DNA from: Fragilaria crotonensis | Lineage: Eukaryota > Bacillariophyta > Fragilariophyceae > Fragilariales > Fragilariaceae | Reading direction: 5' to 3' | Assembly: GCA_022925895.1 (NCBI GenBank) | Contig: JAKSYS010000016.1 | Span: 184,829-248,828 of the forward strand | Length of the DNA stretch: 64,000 bases | Position numbers and translations under genes: made by a program | Shown here: positions 12,202 through 22,082 of the stretch, in pieces | Layout: every line of letters begins with the position of its first letter | Position numbering within the stretch: position 1 is the first letter of the stretch | The notes under the pieces: generated by a model | What the model was told of the DNA's origin: nothing | Databases searched by the model: none | What the model saw: the letters and a program-made list of their open reading frames with translations, nothing else

Positions 12202-12445
12202 GCTGGTATCGGTACTGTATGCTTGAATACTGTACTACTGTCTGTTTCCTGACACGATACTACATTCTACACACATGGTATGTTTTCTACACAGTTTCTA
12301 CATGCTTCGAATTATGGAAATCCTACGATTAAATCATAATATTTGTTGTTGCCAAATTGATAAGTACCATCGGTAGATTGTTCGGATTGATCACCCGTTT
12401 CAATCTATCATACCCCTGTTTTGCCCTTTCGTTTGCTCGCTGTTA
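12168..12445 (+). repeat. 3' LTR of copia element 1
   Basis: 278 bp, direct repeat of 5596-5874 with three differences. Preceded directly by the purine tract AGAGGGGAG. Contains the pol stop codon. Confidence 0.92.
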
Positions 12446-12546
12446 AGCTGTATGAGAGATACGGCGAATTGACCACGCATGGAGCTGCCATCAACCCAAT
12501 GTCTGTTAGTACACACAGATGTCCTCCTCCACCTGCAGATGCCTAG
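12446..12546 (+). pseudogene. Displaced 3' end of the ORF that starts at 4918
   Basis: Directly after the 3' LTR, the frame that continues the interrupted ORF (from 12451, YERYGELTTHGAA...) runs 31 codons to TAG 12544-12546, with a Pro-rich end (CPPPPADA). It agrees in phase with the upstream part if the element and a 5-bp target duplication are removed. The other two frames stop within nine codons. Confidence 0.5.
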
Positions 12547-13859
12547 TATGTGGGGGGCTACAAGGAACTGGATAAGAATGCATCGTCCATTATTCACAGA
12601 GACAGAATACTACGCAGCGTCAAGAAGGAAAATTCTACCCAGGATGTCAGCTCTATACGGTCGTATTTCCGCCCGGTACCACAGGCCAAGTAACTACTAC
12701 GTCACGGATCAACGACGTCAACCCGTGTGATGCTATTACTTTGGCGATAGCGTAGGGCCGTGCGGGTCGAGCATCTCCTTTGTTGGATGCCGCAGCAGCT
12801 CGTGAATTAGATTTTGGGATTTTTCTAAACCGACAACTATGTGCCATTCACCGGTGCACAGTGTGAAGACAAAACATAACAAGATTTGTTCAACCTTTTA
12901 CTTTCACAACTCATGATTTGCATTAAAATGACATATGGATTCTTGTTTCAGTGCAATAGGGCAATCCTTCACAAGTCATTTACTACATCTCTACATCAAA
13001 AGTGCTTGAGGCCTGGTGTACTCATTTGCACAATTATTGTCTATCAGAGGGCAAGATTGGCACACAAATTTCCTTGCTAATTGAGAACATCGAAGATGGT
13101 GAGCAATTTCAATGGCATGCTGCAGAGCATGGCAGAATCACCTCTTGGTTGGGGTTGTTACCTGTCAACGGTTGAACCTATAGAATTGCATCCCGGAACA
13201 TCAGTTGCCAGAGATGTCATTGTCGCTCGGCTTGGACAGATGGGAATGCATTGCCCATTGCACAATGAACTATCGTGGCAGTTGGAACTACATGACATAA
13301 AATCTCACTGTTCCCGTAGGGCCATAATACTTGGCAAGGGGGATTTTGAAATACGATACGGGTCCTCCATATGATACAGTACTCGTAGTATTCAGTTTAG
13401 CAGTTAACCCCGGTGTGAAAATTCCGTGCGACAAAAAAGACGACAAAATGTTGAGACGCCATATCAGAACAAAAAACAACACCTAAAAAATTGTGAAAAG
13501 TGCGATCTGTAATGCTTTTAACATTCTACCTAAATCTGTAAGGATTGCTTTCCAATCATGATGCTTGCAAAGTTACAACATCGCAAACTTCATCAATTTT
13601 TTTTCGGAGTTCGCACGAGTTTGTCGCATGAAAAAAGCTAGCATGCGACAAAAAAGCGGATTTAAAAATATAGCACTCATTACACCAGTGTGAACATCGC
13701 CCAAAACACTCAAACATACGACCCAGACTGGGTTTTTTCTAGTACAAATAGCTCGTACGCCGCATAATGTTGCTCATTGCATCCATCAACAACAATGTTG
13801 CTGCGCTAAGTGCTAACATTACTCTATTGAATATTGCACTGCTGAAGCAAACCATTTAT
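12547..13859. other. Region without recognisable genes
   Basis: AT-rich spacer. The longest plus frame (ATG 13096 to 13374) and the minus frame near 12650-12847 match nothing I know. Around 13425-13660 the motif GTCGCATG/CATGCGAC recurs in both orientations (also at 14680-14780), hinting at degraded inverted repeats. Confidence 0.5.
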
Positions 13860-14177
13860 CATGATACTTCTTCCTCGATAAACAAGCAAGAAGCAGCGAG
13901 TGCGGGGATAGCAGATCCCTGGAAGCAAAGGTCCGGCTTGAAATCTCTCGGAGCAATCTCACGGACAAGACACTGAAAAGGAAGAACCTCTTCAGGTAAA
14001 GAGGGATCTCACGCAGGAGAGCAACGGTTCCTGCACGGTCTGTGTGAGGCTTCGTTATTCCTGCAGTGGCTGAAGCAGTCTCGCGAGCCGTCTTGGTGGG
14101 TGCAAGCTGGTGCTTACGAGAAGGAGCCTTAGTCAGTATTAGATTTACGACAACAAGGTGTTTTGTCCTTATGGGTC
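13860..14177 (-). pseudogene. Histone H3 pseudogene
   Basis: Read on the minus strand, this stretch gives IRTK near 14175 (H3 ARTK), then KAPSRKHQLAPTKTARET, ITKPHTDRAGTVALLREI and, after a frame change, LPFQCLVREIA followed by RDFKPDLCFQGSAIPAL. These align in order with the H3 tail, the KKPHRYRPGTVALREIRRY segment and the [21 protein letters not shown] helix. At least two frame changes and the loss of most tail lysines and arginines show it is not functional. The last third of H3 (NLCAIHAKRV onward) is barely recognisable below about 13880. It looks like an old processed or dispersed copy; the parent gene is not in this window. Confidence 0.8.
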
Positions 14178-15433
14178 AATCACCCAACAACAACATCATC
14201 ATCAGTAGGCACATCCTCATAGTTAGTACTTCACTGGCATGTCCGCTGTTGAGACATCAGAGGAGGCACCAACGGATCCCATGTCCATGTTTGCAGGCAT
14301 GATTGTCTCGGCTGTGGGATACGGCCACAAAGGCCCAACACTTTGAGATCCTCATCTGAATCCGCAGAAACGGACATGATGACCACCTTTTCTTCCCAAT
14401 CACGGTCACCATTGATGCAGCCATCGGTGCCTGACATGAGTAGAAACACCTTGAGGAAGTTGCAATCAAGAGATTATGATGTTCTTGTTGTTGTTCGCAC
14501 TTTGCAGTTCACCAATTTCTTGCTTGTACGGGTGTGTACGACACTTCTTGCCGTACGTAAAACCTACAGAGTATGCAGCACTTGACTTCTAGTAAAAGGA
14601 TTGGGTGCACAACTGGTCTCTGGAATGCATGCAAGGGGCAACAAACGAACTTCAATTGTAGGCATCAATGAGAATCGCTGAAAAACATTTGTCGCACGAA
14701 ATTTCTCGCTAGCTTTTTTGTAGGACAAAAATTTTGGGATATCCCAAAACTCGGAAGAATTTTTGTCGCATGCCATGCGGAAACTATATTTGGGGCCTGT
14801 ATCCCGCATGGTCGCATGGTTGATGACCACATCAACAATAATGGTCCAGTTGGGTCATTAGTGAGATTTCGCACCCGCCGGAGGAATGCTACAGTAGTTT
14901 TTGCTACGTTTTGCTACGCTGTCTGATCAGAATATCAATAGTTACAATCTTCCGGAAGCTCCAACGAAAGGGTCGGCAACAAAGAAATTTAGCTACTTCG
15001 CCATGTCATTTGCAGGAATTTCCAGCAGTTTTACTATTGTCCGGTCATATAAAAAAAAATGATATTGATCACCTTCATGATAAGCACGCGTATGAAAAGA
15101 GGGCATGCGATAGTTCGATGGAACATATTGACGTAGTCCATGCAAAATGTTAATATAGATGACAGTAGAGATCGTCATTTGGATTATTCGAGTCCTAAGC
15201 AAAGATACCGGTACTGAGTTCCTTGTTCCTCGTCAAAAGAATGCCAACATTATGTCCTTCTTTGTTGTACATACATCTATCTGGCTTCTGACGTACCCCT
15301 TGTTCGGAAAAATCTTTCTCCGAGTACCGGGAACTCGGTTTACATACATATAACCTACAGGGAAACAAGTGCTCCTATTTCATGTACCCTCGCAGTGGAG
15401 ATAAAAAATTATGTCATAAAATCAAAAATCATC
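14178..15433. other. Region without recognisable genes
   Basis: Upstream of the H3 remnant on the minus strand a 72-codon frame (14231-14449) is open but unrecognised. A near-palindrome (TTTTGGGATATCCCAAAA) lies near 14735. Nothing else is supported up to the ATPase gene. Confidence 0.45.
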
Positions 15434-18400
15434 ATGCCGCTTGGTCGTGGAATCATAGAGGTGCCACATGATGGATGGACGGCGGCTAGTGTTGATTTCA
15501 GCTCCGTCACGGACAGCTTTTACCCTCGCAGCGAGGATGGTGACGATGCCTTGGAGTTCTCAACAGTCGCTGATGAAGTCGTGCTGTACGGCCGGACTCG
15601 GGAGACTAATCTTTTGCTAGGAGCATACTCGGAACTGTCTAGCAATAATCAACCCCAAAAGGTGACGAAAGTTATCGTCCATGGCGATGCTGGGTCTGGA
15701 AAAACATCACTTGTTGATCTCCTCCGTAAGCCGGTATTCGATACTAACGGCTTCTTTGTGTCAGGAAAGTATTCTCAAAACTCGTCAGTTCAAGAACCAA
15801 ACTCCGCCATCATGGCAGCACTTTCGGATTTGTGCGATCTCCTTATTCAATCGCCAGACTTTACGGAAGAACGAAGAACTCAGTTTCAGCTAGAACTGGG
15901 AGTAGAAAATGGACGCATTTTGGAGAAGTGCATCACCAATCTATCTCCCCTCCTTGGCAAACCACGGGGAGATGAAGGCGGAAGCGCTGATATGTCGGTG
16001 AGGAATGTCGCGGCATACACCAGATTTAAGGTAGCCTTCAAAACCTTTTTGCAAGCTGTGTCTTGCGACAAGCATCCAATAGTGCTGTTTATCGATGACA
16101 TTCAGTGGATGGACGAAAGCTCAAGAAAGCTGATCGAGGTTCTGCTTCATGACCAAGAGCTTTCGAGCATCATGGTCATTCTGGCATATCGCGACGAAGA
16201 GTCTGCAAGTGTTGCTGATATTTTAGATGAGATGAAGAATAACGAAGACACGTTGGATCTAGCACTGGATAATCTTGACACTGATGCTGTTCTAGAGATC
16301 GTCTCTAGCGTAACAGGGTCATCTACCTCATCGACAAAAGAGTTGAGCAGCGTCATTGCAAAGAAAACGATGGGAAATCCGTATCATGTGATGAAGCTCC
16401 TTGAATTTCTTCAGTGGGAGGGATTGCTGGTGCAAAATACAAACGCTGGAACTTGGGGGTTTGACGTGGACCGGATTCAATATGAAGTCACGATCTCCGT
16501 CACTCTCGCAGAAATCCTGGCTTTGAAGGTGCACTCGCTCCCAAATAGGGTTCAAGAAAGCCTTAAGATTGCCTCACTGCTTGGTTATCGCTTCACTGGA
16601 GATCTTGTGGTGCGCGTGAGGTCCTACCTTCTTGACAAGTTAGAAGACGAGTCGGACGACAGACTGTACTCCATTGAGACGTGTTCAGTATCGTCCGTAT
16701 CGACGGCAATCGGCGACGCTGTACGCGGAGGCTTTGTCGAGAAGATCAAAGTAGGATATCAATTCAGCCACGACACAATCCAAACTGCATTTCAGTCCTT
16801 GATTGATGATGAGGAGAAAGGACGAATGCATGATGCGATTGGAAATGTCTTGCTAGCTATCGGTGATGCTGAATCGAGGTATCGCGCATCTGTTCACCTC
16901 TTTAATTCGCCTCGTTTCGTGCGTGATGACGCGAATCGCATTGAGTTGGCTCGTCTTCATCTGGAAGCAGCCGGGTATTGCGAAGAGAGGAGTGCATTTA
17001 TTGATGCGGCCGCGGCACTGCATCGTGGACTCGCACTGTTGGATGATGCTCGAAAGTGGACGGATTTCTATGATTTGGCATTTGAAATGACAGAGACTCT
17101 TGCACGGAAGGAGCTAATCATTGGCAATTATGACTCATGCACGGAGATGACGAACGAAGTCCTACATCATGCCAAGACAATGAGCATGAGAATCAATGCG
17201 TTGCTAATTGGAGTCGAATGCGTCATGGCGCGGAATGATATGGAGGGGTCAATCGCTTCTGCCAATCGTGCATTGTCTTCATTGGGATTAAAAATGCCAC
17301 GAAAGGTATCGTTTGGACTCCTTGCTTCGAATGTTTTAAAAATAAAGATGAAGATAGGTCGGAAGTCTGATGAAGACATTTTGAGCCTGCCGTTAATGAG
17401 AGATGAGGCTGCAACAGCGACTTCTCGAATACTGGTAAATTTATGCATGTACTGTTTCCTGAAGGATGAAGATAATCTCGGGATTTACGCAGCTCTTTTG
17501 GCGTTACAATTGACACTCAAATTCGGACTCAACGCGTACTCAGCATGTGCCTTAGCGAATTATGGCGTTGCTGAGCTTTTCAATGGCAACTATCGTGGAG
17601 CATACAGGTTCGGCAAGCTTGCTCTCACCCTCCTGGAGAAAATGCCGGTCAGAGATGCAGAATGTGCCACGACAGCCGTGTCGCTTGCATTGCTTGCACA
17701 TTGGTACGAACCAGTTCGCGGTGCAACAAAGCCCCTCCGACGAGCGGCGAGTATTGGCTTTGAAGTTGGTGATGTCATTTACGGGACCTACTGCCTCGCC
17801 ATGATGTATGGTACAGAAACTGTGGTGGGGACGAATCTCGAGAAATTAGAAGCCTCAATGAGGGCAGATGCTCGGACAGTAGCTGACTATTCCCAGGAGG
17901 CAATGGATATGTGGACGCAACCAATCATACAATATGTTCTTAATTTGAGAAATGATGGAACGCTGAGCTGGCTGGAGTTGACGACCCTAACCGGAGAATT
18001 CATGGATGAAGCCACGTATATTCGCCGTGCGCTCGCATCGAATCATCGGCTACTCGCTATGATGACTTTGAACTTTAAGGCAACGTTGGCTTGTTCCTTC
18101 GGATTCTGGTCAATGGCTGAATCTCTTTTTGCGGAGGTGATGTCGATGGGGAAGACTTTCTTCTTCTGCAATGTCGCAATGACAAATTCTCTATTTAGTG
18201 GAATCGCATCCTATTCTTGCTACCAACAAAATGGGAAACGAAAGCACCTTCTCCTCGCGAGAAAGAATCGCACCCGCCTTGCAACTGCCGTCTCGCGTGG
18301 TTGTGCCAATGCCCACTTGTATCCGTCCTTTTTGGATGCCGAGGATTTGGCGATCCGAAAATCATCCTCGTCCCGTTCCGTTTCTGCCGCCTACAACACT

Positions 18401-18679
18401 GCCATTGAAAAGTTTGTTACGGTCGGCTTCCCCCACATGGAGGCGTACGCTTGCGAGAGGGCAGGTTTCTTTCAAGCCAAACTTGGCAATCGCGACGACG
18501 CTACCTATTACTTTCAAAAGGCGCTGGACCTGTACTACAATGCCTGGGGTTCCATTGCGAGACACGATTGGTTGGTGGAACACAGCGAACGTGCTTTGGC
18601 AAGGATCGAACTTGTGCCGAACTCTGGCCCTCCTATTCATTCGATTTTTGACACTTTCAAGCAGGACATCACATTTTGA
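15434..18679 (+). CDS. Large STAND/AAA_16-type signal-transduction ATPase with helical repeats
   Basis: 1,081 codons from ATG 15434 (MPLGRGIIEV). The frame stays open upstream to about 15395 but has no earlier ATG. After an EVVLYGR entry motif typical of AAA_16 domains comes a Walker A loop (VIVHGDAGSGKTSL, residues 80-93) and a Walker B (PIVLFIDDIQWMD, about 215-227), then a YRDEE sensor-like strand. The region from about 330 to 450 (NPYHVMKLLEFLQWEGLL) resembles the winged-helix segment of STAND ATPases. The remaining 600 residues are alpha-helical, TPR-like (for example LHRGLALLDDARKWTDFYDL). The same ATPase core sits in bacterial and algal multidomain kinases and cyclases, but no kinase, cyclase or PAS domain is seen here. 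Role is inferred only as an NTP-driven scaffold or switch. Intronless, single gene. Confidence 0.85.
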   Translation: MPLGRGIIEVPHDGWTAASVDFSSVTDSFYPRSEDGDDALEFSTVADEVVLYGRTRETNLLLGAYSELSSNNQPQKVTKVIVHGDAGSGKTSLVDLLRKPVFDTNGFFVSGKYSQNSSVQEPNSAIMAALSDLCDLLIQSPDFTEERRTQFQLELGVENGRILEKCITNLSPLLGKPRGDEGGSADMSVRNVAAYTRFKVAFKTFLQAVSCDKHPIVLFIDDIQWMDESSRKLIEVLLHDQELSSIMVILAYRDEESASVADILDEMKNNEDTLDLALDNLDTDAVLEIVSSVTGSSTSSTKELSSVIAKKTMGNPYHVMKLLEFLQWEGLLVQNTNAGTWGFDVDRIQYEVTISVTLAEILALKVHSLPNRVQESLKIASLLGYRFTGDLVVRVRSYLLDKLEDESDDRLYSIETCSVSSVSTAIGDAVRGGFVEKIKVGYQFSHDTIQTAFQSLIDDEEKGRMHDAIGNVLLAIGDAESRYRASVHLFNSPRFVRDDANRIELARLHLEAAGYCEERSAFIDAAAALHRGLALLDDARKWTDFYDLAFEMTETLARKELIIGNYDSCTEMTNEVLHHAKTMSMRINALLIGVECVMARNDMEGSIASANRALSSLGLKMPRKVSFGLLASNVLKIKMKIGRKSDEDILSLPLMRDEAATATSRILVNLCMYCFLKDEDNLGIYAALLALQLTLKFGLNAYSACALANYGVAELFNGNYRGAYRFGKLALTLLEKMPVRDAECATTAVSLALLAHWYEPVRGATKPLRRAASIGFEVGDVIYGTYCLAMMYGTETVVGTNLEKLEASMRADARTVADYSQEAMDMWTQPIIQYVLNLRNDGTLSWLELTTLTGEFMDEATYIRRALASNHRLLAMMTLNFKATLACSFGFWSMAESLFAEVMSMGKTFFFCNVAMTNSLFSGIASYSCYQQNGKRKHLLLARKNRTRLATAVSRGCANAHLYPSFLDAEDLAIRKSSSSRSVSAAYNTAIEKFVTVGFPHMEAYACERAGFFQAKLGNRDDATYYFQKALDLYYNAWGSIARHDWLVEHSERALARIELVPNSGPPIHSIFDTFKQDITF

Positions 18680-19074
18680 GCACATTTAGTCGACAAACAC
18701 GAGACCTGTTGGTGGGCGGCCTTTACATGGAGTTGGCAACTGGCTGGGGCATTATGCATTACATGGATAGAGCAGATAGCCATCGGTGTGAGCCGTGCTA
18801 TAGTCGTATATATACTACTACTACATTTTAAAAGCGAGAAAAAATTGGGAGAATTTCGTAGGTGACGTATGAGTATCCTTTCAGGCACATTGCTTTACAT
18901 TTTTTTTCTCGTTGGCTATTCATTTCCAATGATTTGCATTGCAATTTGTGCAAGATGTCTTTATTCGAATTCTCTGCACGACATGTTAGTCACGACACCT
19001 ACCACAAGAAGGAAAGCAACAACTATTGGAGGAGTTCCTCTAGGGGTGTCTCTTCTGTCGTAATGTTTTATAAA
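18680..19074. other. Spacer with no gene seen
   Basis: AT-rich spacer after the ATPase stop. Small overlapping frames only. Confidence 0.5.
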
Positions 19075-19620
19075 ACATACTCGAACACAATCCTCTCTTG
19101 ATTGTTTTGAAAACTCTTCGATATGATGTGCGACAGCATCGGCATTGTCTCGGTCAGCATGAAAGTGATGAGATCCTGGCAAAATTTGGAAGGATGATGA
19201 CTGCAATCTATCTTTGATGACTTCCAACACGTCCGAGTCAACTGGCCATCCATCCATCCATCCTCGGCAAACAAGAGACAGATGGGGCACTGGACGGCCT
19301 TTTGGAGGGTGGCGACTTGCAGCGGTGTCATGTACAACATGGATGGCCATTGGAGGAGGGCGTACATTATGCTGAAAGGTGAATCCTCCTCCTCCTTGTT
19401 CCAATATAGTAGCTCGATCAACCAGCAGTTCTCATGCAGCTTTGATCGATACATACTGCATACTGCTTCCCGGATGCCATTATCGCAGTCGCTTGTCGTG
19501 TCTCGGCGGCTTTCTCGCGAGTCGTATAGAGACGAGGTCCCTCGGTGCTGTCTGCGTGAGAATGGGCTTCATTTCCTTTCAATCGCTTTTTGTATTCTTT
19601 GTTCGTTGGTAGCACTCGGC
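19075..19620 (-). pseudogene. C-terminal remnant of an alpha/beta-hydrolase (SERHL/MEST-like)
   Basis: On the minus strand three frames carry consecutive pieces of one hydrolase C-terminus: LYTTREKAAETRQATAIMA, then (after a TGA) ELLVDRATILEQGGGGFTF, then MTPLQVATLQKAVQCPICLL with FAEDGW, then VDSDVLEVIKDRLQSSSFQI with LPGSHHFHADRD. The last piece contains the LPGSHHFH motif that carries the catalytic His of this family, and ICLLFAEDGW is the usual strand before the catalytic acid. The frame break at DGW coincides with a GGAT tetranucleotide run (19249-19263) that is two units (8 bp) too long. The N-terminal half with the nucleophile is absent upstream. Not functional. Confidence 0.7.
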
Positions 19621-20284
19621 CTTAGGATTGGTACGATGTAGCATATCTGTATCATCAATGATACGTGGTATACGTGCACCACTTTTGTGATAGCCATTGA
19701 AATGGACGAGTATGTACCTCCTATGATAGTCCATAGTACTCAGTAGCAAGCAAGTAGATCCGGTATCTGCAAATACTTCCTGTAGTGTGCTGGAGAATTC
19801 CTCATTCCACCCCGGCTTCCACCAACACTGGAGTACTCGAGTATGTGGTATGTCGGTATGTCATATTAGAGTGTGTCGAACAGGTATTACAGTGGCGGTA
19901 CTGGAGCACTGGAGTACGGTACAATCAAGACGGTGCACTATGAATACGGTTACTGGACTATGTGAGTGATCGCCTCATATGCAAAATGCTTGTTCGGTGA
20001 GAAGTGAGAACACAGGGTCGATGATGTCACTAAACAGCAATGACGTCAATTTCAAAAAAAGTTCTCTTTAGCAACACATCATCATCGGTCAAGGAAAGGA
20101 GAGAGTGACGACATCGCTAAACTCTGAAACCAGAGTCGACACCGATGTCAAAATCAACCCGTTTCAAGTTTCAACACCAAATGCATTGAATGTTCTCATT
20201 TCCAAGAGCATTCACAGCAGTGAACACGAACCCGTTGCAGCGCACTTCTTTCCCATTTAACAGCTAAAGCTAATACATCCTGCC

Positions 20285-21376
20285 ATGAGATTCCTACTCC
20301 AAGGTCGCAAATTGCCAGTCAAGGGAATTCGTGCCAACGTACCTCTTCCTAAAGCATCCAAGTCCGACGCCATCAAAGCCTTTGGTCAACAATGCTCCCC
20401 ACAATGTGGTTGCATTTTGCGCTTTGAAGCTTCCCTCGACAATAATGATCAAGTTATAGCGGCCACATATCACGCCAAACAAATCATTTGTAACAGTGTT
20501 CCCACCTCACAAAACGAACAACAGCATCTGCAGCAACAACAGAAATCAAACGGCCAGACACAATATTCCCTGCAACCTGCCCTCACCATGTCCCGAAATC
20601 CAAAACCTCTTCTAATGGACTGCACTTGCCCTTCCCTGCATCGACTTGCCAGACAAGTTGTGGCACAATTGCCAGTCCAACGCAATTTGCGCAATCAAGT
20701 TGAATTCACTGGTGTACGGTCCAGTCTGGCCTTTTCCCATGCCGTATTGCGACGATTCCAATTACCAACGCACAAGACACGATGTTTGGATCTGGTCGAA
20801 GATGCACTCAATGCCATGATCAAACAGTCCCTGCCATTGCCAATTCCGAAGGATAATCATCAACATCATCAACATCAACATCATGCAAATCAAAATACCA
20901 AGACAGCAACCGCCATGAGTCCAAGCACACTGACAGGATCAGGTCGTTATCCTCCAGATTTCACGACATTGCTAAATCGACAACATCAACTTGTCATGGA
21001 ACAGGCCGAAGAAGAAGAATTTGTGGAACGATTTGGTCGTGCCCTTTTGCGTGTTCGCAAACCACGTAATGTCATGATGAATCATTCGCCATCAGGAACA
21101 TCATCGACATCGTCGTCGTCGTCATCATTTGGATTGCCTTCGTCACTGTCTGCCCTAACACTCTTGGATATGATACAACAGCAAGAACAAGAAGTCGAAA
21201 ATGAACAGAATCATTATCTTTTTCATCATTCTGCGTCTGTGGATTACGATGATTACGATGATGAGTACCAACCCCTATCGTCCTTGCCATCCCTGACAAA
21301 TAAGAGAAAGCTCTTGGATTGGGAAACCTATGTTGATGGATTGCTCTATCGAGATGAGAATGAAGCGACTGGTTAA
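20285..21376 (+). CDS. Conserved-looking protein of unknown function with Cys motif
   Basis: 363 codons from ATG 20285. Residues 30-70 read KAFGQQCSPQCGCILRFEAS and then an A-x-YHAKQIIC stretch. A second Cys pair is in LLMDCTCPSLHRLA. Residues 140-185 hold VEFTGVRSSLAFSHAVLRRF and a CLDLVEDALNAM helix. The CxxxCGCxLRF plus AxYHAK arrangement is reminiscent of the NifU N-terminal scaffold, but this is a weak resemblance, not an assignment. The C-terminal half is low complexity: a His/Gln run (about 200-213), a Ser run (about 275-287) and Asp/Tyr repeats. Metal binding is plausible; function is unknown. Trinucleotide repeats in the 3' half suggest length polymorphism. Confidence 0.75.
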   Translation: MRFLLQGRKLPVKGIRANVPLPKASKSDAIKAFGQQCSPQCGCILRFEASLDNNDQVIAATYHAKQIICNSVPTSQNEQQHLQQQQKSNGQTQYSLQPALTMSRNPKPLLMDCTCPSLHRLARQVVAQLPVQRNLRNQVEFTGVRSSLAFSHAVLRRFQLPTHKTRCLDLVEDALNAMIKQSLPLPIPKDNHQHHQHQHHANQNTKTATAMSPSTLTGSGRYPPDFTTLLNRQHQLVMEQAEEEEFVERFGRALLRVRKPRNVMMNHSPSGTSSTSSSSSSFGLPSSLSALTLLDMIQQQEQEVENEQNHYLFHHSASVDYDDYDDEYQPLSSLPSLTNKRKLLDWETYVDGLLYRDENEATG

Positions 21377-22082
21377 CCGTTTGTCAATTCTTATCCTCCT
21401 GTCGTGGCCTCAGAATTGAACGGTCAAAGCCCAGTACTTCCTTTGTTATTAGTAGTACTTCTACTTAATTGTGTTGCTATGCAGAAGTAACTTCGCTCCG
21501 GACTGCCAGGAGTCAGGTGGTTGGCTTCACATCATGACGCGCGTGTCGTCCACATGATGCGTTTTCCCGTGACAAGCTTCGTGAGGAGAATATTGTGGCT
21601 ACTGGCTACAGCTAGGCCATCCTTCTGGCAAGGCCCGATAAAAATCATTACATGAAAAAAAACACTGCAAGTTGGCTTGTCTTGTGAGGCTCTTCCGTTG
21701 ATCATCATGAGACCTTCGTTGATCTCCCTACTAGAGTAGAGGCAATAATGGAGAGAGAGTACTGGTACAGCCCTGCAGTACTAGTACTACCGTAGGTTTG
21801 ACCTGTGAACTGGGCCAGTAAAATTTTATCAATAACAGTGCTCAATAATACAGTACTGTACTCTATATCACGCTGCACGCAGCATACTCCATGCCCAAAG
21901 GACCGAAGTATGTTCAGTTGGCTTTACACATACACGATACACATATCATACATCCCATACTCGCAGTACACCAGTCTGCAGACTGTGGAACTGCCTATAT
22001 ACATGGCGGGAATTCGATATTCGACATAGTAGTAGCTACGAGTATGTTTTAAATACAGTAATGAACTACAGTAAACTCAGTA
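21377..22082. other. Spacer with no gene seen
   Basis: Contains several AGTACTG/CAGTACT short palindromes around 21755-21860. No coding frame is supported. Confidence 0.5.

Larger units (their letters stand above)
5596..12445 (+). mobile_element. Ty1/copia-type LTR retrotransposon (copia element 1)
   Basis: Full-length element of 6,850 bp with two LTRs (279 and 278 bp, starting TGACAAAACC and ending GCTGTTA), an internal gag-pro-int-RT-RNase H order and a purine tract (AGAGGGGAG, 12159-12167) immediately before the 3' LTR. Integrase before reverse transcriptase is the copia order. Only three differences separate the LTRs, so insertion was recent. Flanking 5-mers GCTCT (5591-5595) and AGCTG (12446-12450) are not a perfect duplication, yet a 5-bp duplication is exactly what restores the host reading frame. 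The 5' third of gag and the pro/int junction carry frame lesions. Confidence 0.93.

Noticed and set aside
12653-12847. Minus-strand frame with SRAAAASNKGDARPARPYAI
   Set aside because: Protein-like in part, but short, with no homology I recognise and no splice partner.
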